Positions 1-6,500 of a DNA stretch of 10,819 nucleotides are shown here, piece by piece. Location of the stretch: positions 1 through 10,819 of the forward strand of contig CAIXUF010000091.1 of assembly GCA_903922535.1 (NCBI GenBank). The letters run 5' to 3'. Both the position numbers and the translations under genes were made by a program. The stretch's first letter is position 1; every line of letters begins with the position of its first letter. The notes beneath the pieces were generated by a model, which worked only from the letters and a program-made list of their open reading frames with translations, was not told the DNA's origin and did no database searches. The DNA comes from Candidatus Hydrogenedentota bacterium (GTDB lineage Bacteria > Hydrogenedentota > Hydrogenedentia > Hydrogenedentiales > CAITNO01).

Positions 1-1
1 G

Positions 2-379
2 GTGGAGAAGCCGAAATACGGCGACTGCGGCGGCATCTACGAGCGCTGGCATGACGAGCCCGGCATGGCGGACAGCGAGCGCGGCTATGAGGGCACCGCG
101 CCCCGTGTGAACGCCGCCCGGCGGCCGGGCGAGTGGCAGTCCTTTGATGTCACCTTCCGCGCACCGCGATTCGACGCGTCGGGAAAGAAGACCGCCAACG
201 CCCGATTCGTCAAGGTCGTGCACAATGGTGTTGTGATCCACGACAACGTCGAGGTCAGCGGCCCCACCCGCGCGTCGCTGTTCGAGGACGAAAAGCCCTC
301 AGGCCCACTCATGCTGCAGGGCGACCATGGGCCGGTGGCCTACCGTAACATCACCATTCGGCCGGTGGAATTGCCATAA
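2..379 (+). CDS. DUF1080 / 3-keto-disaccharide hydrolase-type protein, C-terminal part only
   Basis: The gene enters from the left edge, so the start and signal peptide are not visible; the GTG at base 2 is just the first codon in frame, not a credible start. The 125 residues match the C-terminal half of the 3-keto-disaccharide hydrolase domain (formerly DUF1080), a concanavalin-like beta-sandwich. I see the G-x-Y turn (GGIYERW), then NAARRPGEWQSFDVTFRAPR, then the ARFVKVVHNGVVIHDNVEV strand pair, then the family's closing signature GPLMLQGDHGPVAYRNITIR. Family members are usually exported and act on oxidised or ordinary sugar glycosides; the exact substrate cannot be read from this part. The protein ends right after the domain, with no anchor. 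The next gene starts 18 nt downstream on the same strand, so the two are very probably cotranscribed and serve the same glycan. Family assignment is firm, specificity unknown. Confidence 0.88.
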   Translation: MEKPKYGDCGGIYERWHDEPGMADSERGYEGTAPRVNAARRPGEWQSFDVTFRAPRFDASGKKTANARFVKVVHNGVVIHDNVEVSGPTRASLFEDEKPSGPLMLQGDHGPVAYRNITIRPVELP

Positions 380-397
380 CAGGAAAGGGCCTTCGAA

Positions 398-2884
398 ATG
401 CTCTATGCATGCCTGCTGATCGGCATCATCGCGGCGCAGGTTCCCGCCGAACCGACCACCCCGGCCGCGCCTTTGCACACGCTGGTGCTGGACGAGCGCG
501 TGCTAACCCCCGAAGACGGTCTGCTGCTCGGCAACGGCGATCTTTCCGTGAGCGTGTACGAGACGGCGGACCGGATCATCTTTCGCTTTGGCAAGGGTGA
601 TGTTTGGGACCGCCGGTTGGATTTAAGCGACGATCCCAAGCCCGCCAACATCGATGAGGTCGCCCACGGGATAGAAGTGGAAGGCTGGAAATGTCCGCCT
701 TACGGCGAAAGCAAGCCCGTGGCGACCAAGGGCACGGAGAATCCACAGCGCATGCTGGAACTGTGCCAGGGCGCGCCGCCGAGCTACAACAAGCGGCCCT
801 ATCCCTGCCCAAAACCGGTGGGTGAACTGGCGCTGCAATTGCCGCCCGACCAGATGGGCCTCAAGATTCACCAGGAACTGTGCATCGAGGAAGGCGTGCT
901 GCGTATCGCGTGCTCGTGGACCTCGGGACTGTGCATCCGGATCGAAGCCTTCGTTCCACCCAAGCCGAACGTCCTGGTGGTGCGGTGGAACGTGGACCAC
1001 TGGACCGATGAGACGCGGACAGGGAACGGCCTGCCGCCCGTGTGGTGCGCGCTGTACCGGTGGGCCGATCCAAGCATCCAGGAGTTCGGCGCCAAGTTCT
1101 TCGGTGACTATCGCCACGGTGCGTTTCGCGCCTGCGCTGATCCAAAAGCCACCCCGCTGCCGCCGCCCGCGGTGCGGTTCGAGGGGGGCCTGCATTTCAT
1201 CGAGCAGACCTTTCCGCCGGACCCGACATTTCCGGACGGATTCCGCTGCGCCATGACACCCATTGTGCAAGGGGTTGCCGTTGAACCGGTCGACATGAAC
1301 CCAACAGGCGAGGCACGTTTGCACCTGATGCCTCCCGCAACAGCGACGGAAGGGTGCGTGGTGGTCGCGGTCACAACAAGCAGCGATCCAGGCGGCGCGG
1401 CGGAAGAGGCGTGCCGGGTGCGTGCCCTTGTCGGTGACGCCATGGAAGCCACAACAAAAGGATGGACGGAAGACACGCGCCAGTCCGCCGCGGCGTTCTG
1501 GTCCAAGTCGCGCGTGTCCATCGCGGACCCGCTGCTGGAGAATCTGTGGTACGAAACGCTCCACGCACGCCGCTGCACGAACCGTGCCGATACGGTGCCA
1601 CCGGGCCTCTTCCTGCCCAGCACGGTCCAGGACTACTCCCACTGGCACGGCGACTACCACACCAACTACAACCTGCAGGAGCCCTTCTGGGGCGACTACA
1701 CGGCCAACCACACGGAGTTGGGCGACGCCTACTTCAAGGCCATGGAGTTCTTTACGCCCATTGGAAAAAAGATCGCCCGCGACTACTACAACGGCCGGGG
1801 CGTCTTCATCCAGCTCAGCGGCTATCCCATTCTTGCGGAGGACGATCCGCTTGGCTGCATTCCCATGGGCCGCATGGCCTACATGACCGGCTGGGCCATG
1901 AACCAGTACTGGGAACGCTACTTGTATACACAGGACACCGAATGGCTGCGCGCCACGGGCTATCCCTTCATTCGCGACTGCGCCCTCTTCTATACCGATT
2001 TCCTCAAGAAGGGCAACGACGGTGTATACCACGCGTTTCCCTCGAACCAGGGGGAGGACGGATTCACCGGCAACGCGAAGGACTATACGGACCGTGCCCA
2101 GATCATGCAGCACCTGCGCTACTGCCTGCGCGCGGCCGTCCGCGCCAGTGAGATCCTAAAGACCGACACGGACCTGCGCGCGGCATGGCAGGACCGGCTC
2201 GACCATTGCGCGGGCGACGACGGCAATGCGCCGCTTCAGTTTGTCGGCATTGAGAAAAAATGCCAGGAGGCCAACCCGCCCGAATTCGGCATGGGTCGCC
2301 CCTATTCACCACAGGTGGCCGCGCCGGACCGCGCGGCATGGCCACCGCCGGGAGACGGTTCCTGGACCTGGTACTGCGGGCAGTATGGCTGGGGAGTGAT
2401 GCAGAACCTGCGTGGTGGCAGTTTCTCCGCCGAACTGGACATGCCCGTGTACCGCAAATTGATTGAGCGCTGGCGTCATCCCAATGGGCTCGTCTGGGGC
2501 ATGGCCGTCGGCAACTACGGCCATGCGGGCGCCTGGACGGAAACGCTCGGCATCACGGCCCCCATGCAGGAAATGATGCTGCAAAGCTGGGATGGTGCTC
2601 TGCGGATCTTTCCGGCCTGGCCGAAGGATTTGGACGCACGTTTTGAAAACTTCCGCGCGGAAGGGGCTTTTCTCGTCACGGCTGCCTGGGCCAAGGGCCG
2701 CGTGGACACGCTGCGCATCCTCAGCGAGAAGGGCGGGGAGTGCCGCCTGTACGCGCCATGGTCCGCCGGGATCCGGGTTCAGGACGGCAAGGCAAACACC
2801 GTCATCGCCGCGCGCGAGGGGACTGTGCTACGGTTCCAAACCGAGCCCAGCGTAGGATACGAAATCACGCCAAGTTCCCCGTGA
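398..2884 (+). CDS. Exported GH95-like glycoside hydrolase (alpha-L-fucosidase/galactosidase type)
   Basis: 828 residues, start ATG with AGGAAAGG at 381-388. A short hydrophobic N-terminus (MLYACLLIGIIAAQVPAEP) looks like a signal peptide, so the enzyme is likely periplasmic or secreted. The N-terminal beta domain carries the GH95-type opening LLLGNGDLSVSVYE followed by FGKGDVWDRR. The (alpha/alpha)6 barrel carries HWHGDYHTNYNLQEPFWGDY, whose N423 and N425 correspond to the two catalytic-site asparagines of GH95 (N-x-N before LQ). PSNQGEDGF holds E553 at the place of the general acid. The segment ending in EMMLQSWDGALRIFPAWP corresponds to the family's EMLLQS...LLPALP region, followed by the usual small C-terminal beta domain. 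Known GH95 enzymes cleave terminal alpha-1,2-L-fucose or alpha-L-galactose. Oddity: where GH95 has IDGNFG, this protein reads WTETLG (713-718), so the canonical Asp is Thr714 beside Glu715. Substrate may therefore differ. Second gene of the operon with the DUF1080 protein. Confidence 0.85.
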   Translation: MLYACLLIGIIAAQVPAEPTTPAAPLHTLVLDERVLTPEDGLLLGNGDLSVSVYETADRIIFRFGKGDVWDRRLDLSDDPKPANIDEVAHGIEVEGWKCPPYGESKPVATKGTENPQRMLELCQGAPPSYNKRPYPCPKPVGELALQLPPDQMGLKIHQELCIEEGVLRIACSWTSGLCIRIEAFVPPKPNVLVVRWNVDHWTDETRTGNGLPPVWCALYRWADPSIQEFGAKFFGDYRHGAFRACADPKATPLPPPAVRFEGGLHFIEQTFPPDPTFPDGFRCAMTPIVQGVAVEPVDMNPTGEARLHLMPPATATEGCVVVAVTTSSDPGGAAEEACRVRALVGDAMEATTKGWTEDTRQSAAAFWSKSRVSIADPLLENLWYETLHARRCTNRADTVPPGLFLPSTVQDYSHWHGDYHTNYNLQEPFWGDYTANHTELGDAYFKAMEFFTPIGKKIARDYYNGRGVFIQLSGYPILAEDDPLGCIPMGRMAYMTGWAMNQYWERYLYTQDTEWLRATGYPFIRDCALFYTDFLKKGNDGVYHAFPSNQGEDGFTGNAKDYTDRAQIMQHLRYCLRAAVRASEILKTDTDLRAAWQDRLDHCAGDDGNAPLQFVGIEKKCQEANPPEFGMGRPYSPQVAAPDRAAWPPPGDGSWTWYCGQYGWGVMQNLRGGSFSAELDMPVYRKLIERWRHPNGLVWGMAVGNYGHAGAWTETLGITAPMQEMMLQSWDGALRIFPAWPKDLDARFENFRAEGAFLVTAAWAKGRVDTLRILSEKGGECRLYAPWSAGIRVQDGKANTVIAAREGTVLRFQTEPSVGYEITPSSP

Positions 2885-2913
2885 ACTGCGCCACCCCGCG
2901 CTGTGACCTTGGC

Positions 2914-2938
2914 AGTCCGGTTTCTCCGACACCGGACT
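2914..2938 (+). terminator. Hairpin after the glycosidase operon, possible terminator
   Basis: Perfect 8-bp stem AGTCCGGT / ACCGGACT around a 9-nt loop, 30 nt after the glycosidase stop codon. No clear T tract follows (the next bases read CGTTCC), so this may be a Rho-assisted end or simply a processing or stability hairpin. Confidence 0.4.
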
Positions 2939-3470
2939 CGTTCCGATCTGAGATAGCCTGCAAAATATGGTGAAATATGGGAAGCGTCCTGAATGGCGCT
3001 GCGCCTTCGGCGCTCCGAACAGTGAAAACCATTCCCCGATTCCGGTCTCGCCGCCCAATGATGTTTCGCGTCCGGAGCGCCACCGGCGCGGCATAAAAGA
3101 GCCCAGGGTGTGAACCCTGGGTCCGTGACATTCACCTTCCCCGTGAGCCCTAAAGGGGCGGCACAAAGAGTCCCCGCCTTTATTCAGTGCCATTCGGAAG
3201 CGTCCCCACATCCCCCCCCACATTTCCCAAGGAACAGAGCGTGCCCGCCCCTCGCGTTCCCGAATGCATTCGAACATGCGGATTGCCATAAGCTGGCCGT
3301 ACAAAGAACGGCCGCCGGCGTGGCAGCCTCTCACCTGCGTGTTTGCCGAAAACTACATTGTGCCACTTCTTCTTTCCCACGCCCATTCCGGCGGCCTCTA
3401 CTGCTCAGTGTAAAAAAAACTATATATAGGAAATATACAGAGATGGACACATGTTGATGCAAGGAATACG
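2939..3470. other. Gene-poor spacer with palindromic repeats; no credible gene
   Basis: Roughly 530 bases between the glycosidase and the oxidase leader. Open frames here have no family resemblance, no good ribosome site, and run across hairpins, so I call none of them. It contains the repeat cluster listed separately (about 2963-3205), a C-run at 3212-3219, and an AT-rich tract at 3411-3440 (poly-A followed by TATATATA) that could hold the oxidase promoter, though I cannot pair a -35 and -10 box convincingly. Confidence 0.6.
2963..3205. repeat. Cluster of short palindromic intergenic repeats, both orientations
   Basis: Three related units are visible. 3074-3092 reads GGAGCGCCACCGGCGCGGC. 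2998-3016 on the minus strand matches it at 15 of 19 positions (GGAGCGCC, 3-nt loop, GGCGC). 3145-3175 is a looser direct copy of 3075-3104, sharing GGCGGCA-like and AAAGAG-like blocks. The first two each fold as GCGCC-N3-GGCGC. A further 8-bp hairpin CCCAGGGT-GTGA-ACCCTGGG lies at 3102-3121. GGAAGCGTCC occurs at 2980-2989 and again at 3196-3205, with GAATGGC (2991-2997) and its complement GCCATTC (3189-3195) beside them, so the block has matching edges. AAATATGG is repeated at 2963 and 2973. It resembles the dispersed REP-like intergenic repeats seen in many bacteria; membership of a genome-wide family is inference. Confidence 0.55.
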
Positions 3471-3478
3471 ATGAGTGT

Positions 3479-3571
3479 TGACGCTGCGGGATGGCATTTC
3501 AGTTGTCGCAGCGCGAAACCCGGGAAAAACCGGGTGGTTTGTGCGACAGGTGGCGCGCATAGGGGCTACCA
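3479..3571 (+). ncRNA. Structured 5' leader of the multicopper oxidase, candidate cis-regulatory RNA
   Basis: A stack of hairpins directly precedes the ribosome site of the oxidase. Stem A: CGCTGCG (3482-3488) with CGCAGCG (3507-3513). Stem B: TGTCGCA (3504-3510) with TGCGACA (3542-3548), enclosing ACCCGG-GAAAAA-CCGGGT (3518-3535). A and B share bases 3507-3510 and cannot form together. Stem C: GGTGGC (3549-3554) with GCTACC (3565-3570), with a 10-nt loop whose GCGC (3555-3558) can pair with GCGC at 3511-3514, a possible pseudoknot. Mutually exclusive stems before a start codon are typical of riboswitches or attenuators. I compared it by eye with the c-di-GMP-I, yybP-ykoY and cobalamin consensus cores and saw no match. 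The stretch is also open in frame with the oxidase, so coding is an alternative explanation. Confidence 0.4.
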
Positions 3572-3574
3572 TAC

Positions 3575-3581
3575 AAAGGAG
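3575..3581 (+). promoter_or_regulatory. Ribosome binding site fixing the oxidase start
   Basis: AAAGGAG, 6 nt before the ATG at 3588. That ATG opens directly onto a textbook signal peptide. A competing in-frame ATG at 3471 has AAGGA at 3461-3465 but would bury the signal sequence 39 residues deep. ATAC (3571-3574) and GTAT (3584-3587) could present the site in a loop. Confidence 0.75.
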
Positions 3582-3587
3582 CAGTAT

Positions 3588-6500
3588 ATGGAACGTTCAA
3601 GAAGGCTGATGGTTGCAGTTCTGGCGGGGCTTATCCTCTGCTGGGGTGTAGCCCAAGTCGGTGCGCAGGCACCGCAATCCACCGACCCGGCGGCGGGCAG
3701 CCAGGAGTATATTTCCGCCGTTCATGGCCAAATGCGGAGCATGACCGCCGCCGACCGGACGGCCGCCGCCCTGCGCGCCGCAACAGCGCAGGCCGCAGCA
3801 GAGGCGCAGAACGGCCCGGCTGAAAAGTCGCTTGCCCCCAAACCCCAGTCCATGGGTGCGGCCGTGCCCGGCGGAACGCCGAATTACTTCGGCCCCGAGG
3901 GCAATTGGGCGTTTAGTCCGGCCCCGACGATCAATCCGGCCAACGGTGTGGTTACCGGCGGTCTGAGGAAGTTCGTTGACGGCTTGCCGGGCTTGGGCGC
4001 GGCAAACGCCAATGCCCGCGGTCAATTCCTGCCTGTGGCAAATCCGGACACTATCACGTTTCCCGGGTCCGACTACTATGAGATAGCGCTGGTCGAGTTC
4101 ACGGAGCAGATGCACGCCGACCTGCCGCCCACCAAGGTGCGCGGCTATGTGCAGCTCAACAAGGGTACGGACGGCACCGGACACAACACCATTACCCCGG
4201 CGGCGGTACACTATCTGGGGCCTATAATCACCGCCCAGAAGGACCGGGCCGTGCGTGTCAAGTTCAGCAACCAGCTTCCCTCAGGGGCGGGCGGCAACCT
4301 TTTCCTTCCGGTGGACACCACCGTCATGGGCTCCGGCATGGGACCCGACGGGATGAACATGTACACGCAGAACCGTGCCCTTCTGCATCTTCACGGAGGC
4401 CACACACCATGGATTAGTGACGGCACGCCCCAGCAATGGATTGTCCCGGCGAACGAGACAAGCACCATCTACAAAAAGGGTGTCGGCCAGGTGAACGTGC
4501 CCGACATGTGGTTTAGCCCGACCACCCACCAGCCGGTCGCGGCAGGCACTGCGGGCGCCACGAACGACCCGGGTCCCGGCTCAGGGACGTACTACTGGAC
4601 AAACCAGCAAAGCGCCCGGCTCATGTTCTTCCACGACCATTCCTACGGAATCACCCGCCTCAATGTGTATGCCGGTGAACTTGCCGGGTATCGTATCACC
4701 GATGCGGCGGAACAGGCACTAATCGACTCGGGCGCAATTCCCGCCACCCAGATACCGCTATTCATCCAAGACAAAACATTCGTGGACGCGGCCACCATCG
4801 TCAGGGATGATCCCACGTGGAACTGGGGAACGACCGCACCCACACCGCATACCGGCGATTTGTGGTTCCCGCACGTGTACATGCCCAACCAGAACCCGGC
4901 GGACATGTTTGGCGCGAACGGGGTCGGCCGTTGGGACTACGGCCCCTGGTTCTGGCCCCCGGTGACCACCGCAGCAGGCCTTATCCACGACCAGGTGCAG
5001 ATAGGAACCGACGCGCAGGGCAATCCCATCTACGCGCCGGGCACGCCCAATCCCTCCCTGGCGCCCGAATCGTTTATGGACACCCCCCTCATCAACGGCT
5101 GTGCCTATCCCACGCTGACCGTGCAGCCAAAGGCCTACCGGTTCCGTATTCTTGACATCTGCAATGAACGCTACTTGAACCTGCAGTTCTACTATGCCGA
5201 GCCGCTGAGTGTTGGCATCACGGCCGGCGGATCGGGTTACTCCGCCACGCCGACGGTTACCTTCGCGGGCGGCGGCGCAACCACCCAGGCGACCGGCACG
5301 GTGCAGGTGTCCGGCACTGTCACGGCGGTCACGATGACCAATACCGGCGCCGGTTACGTCACCGCGCCAACGGTCACCTTCTCCGGTGGCGGGACACTGA
5401 CCCAGGCGGTGGGCGTGGCGGTGCTCACGGGCGGCGCTGTAACCGGAATCACCATCGTGAGTCCCGGCAGCGGTTACCTTTCCACGCCGACCATCGCCTT
5501 CTCGGGCGGCACGCCCACCATACCGGCCGCAGCCACAGCAGTCATTACCGGCGTGGTCACCGGAATCACGGTCACCAATCCGGGCGCGGGCTACACCTCA
5601 GCGCCCAGTGTTGCCATACACGATGCCACGGGCACTGGCGCTTTCGCAATTGCCTCGATCAACACCGAAGTCAAAATGGTTCCTGCCACCGCCGAGAACG
5701 TCCCGGCGCTGCCTGCAGGCTGGCCGGTCGATGATCGTCCGGGCGGCGTGCCCGACCCGGCCACCGCAGGTCCTGACATCATCCAGATTGGCACCGAAAG
5801 CGGATTCCTGCCCGAGCCCGTGGTGATCCCCAGCACCCCGGTGGGTTTTGAGTACAACCGCAGGAACATCGTGGTACTCAACGTGAGCAACCACGCCCTC
5901 TTCATGGGGCCGGCGGAGCGCGTCGACATCGTGGTCGACTTCTCCTCGGTGCCGCCCGGCGCCTCGCGCATCATGTACAACGATGCGCCCGCGCCGGTGC
6001 CGGCCTGCGTCGCGCGCACCGACTACTACACGGGCGACCCGGACCAGTCCATGGCCGGTGACCCGGCCAACGGCGGCGGAACAGGCGGCGCGCCCACGAC
6101 CCTGCCTGGCTACGGCCCCAACACCCGCACCATCATGCAGATCAAGGTCGCGGGATCTCCCGCTGCTCCGTACAGTGTGGCCGCACTGCAAACCGCCCTG
6201 GCCGCCGCGTACCCCACAGCCCAGAATCCCCCCATTGTTCCGCAAACCACCTATCCGGGACCCTTTGCGGCGGCGAATGATACCTATGCGAGAATCCAGG
6301 ACACGTCCCTGACCTTCACACCACTTACGGTAGCCCGGTCACTGGCGGGTATCGCCGTCACGGCCGGCGGCACCGGTTATTCGGCCACGCCCACAGTGAG
6401 CATTGCGGGCGGCGGCGGCCAAGGCGCGACCGCGACGGCAACCGTGAGCGGAGGCGTGATTACCGCGTTCAAGCTCACGAGTCCGGGTTTCGGTTACTCC

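Noticed and set aside
623..2113. 496-residue open frame on the minus strand across the glycosidase gene
   Set aside because: It mirrors the real gene in GC-rich DNA; the product shows no family motifs and is rich in His, Val, Arg and Gly, as expected of an antisense frame. The plus strand encodes clear GH95-type motifs.
2828..3334. 168-residue minus-strand frame and a 115-residue plus-strand frame (3110-3457) in the spacer
   Set aside because: Both run across the palindromic repeats, lack a convincing ribosome site, and show no recognisable domain.
3479..3571. Known riboswitch classes (c-di-GMP-I, Mn yybP-ykoY, cobalamin) for the oxidase leader
   Set aside because: The final GCTACC stem and GAAA-type loop looked briefly like c-di-GMP-I, but the conserved core GGACGCAAAGC is absent; the others lack their core motifs too. 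Kept only as an unassigned structured leader.
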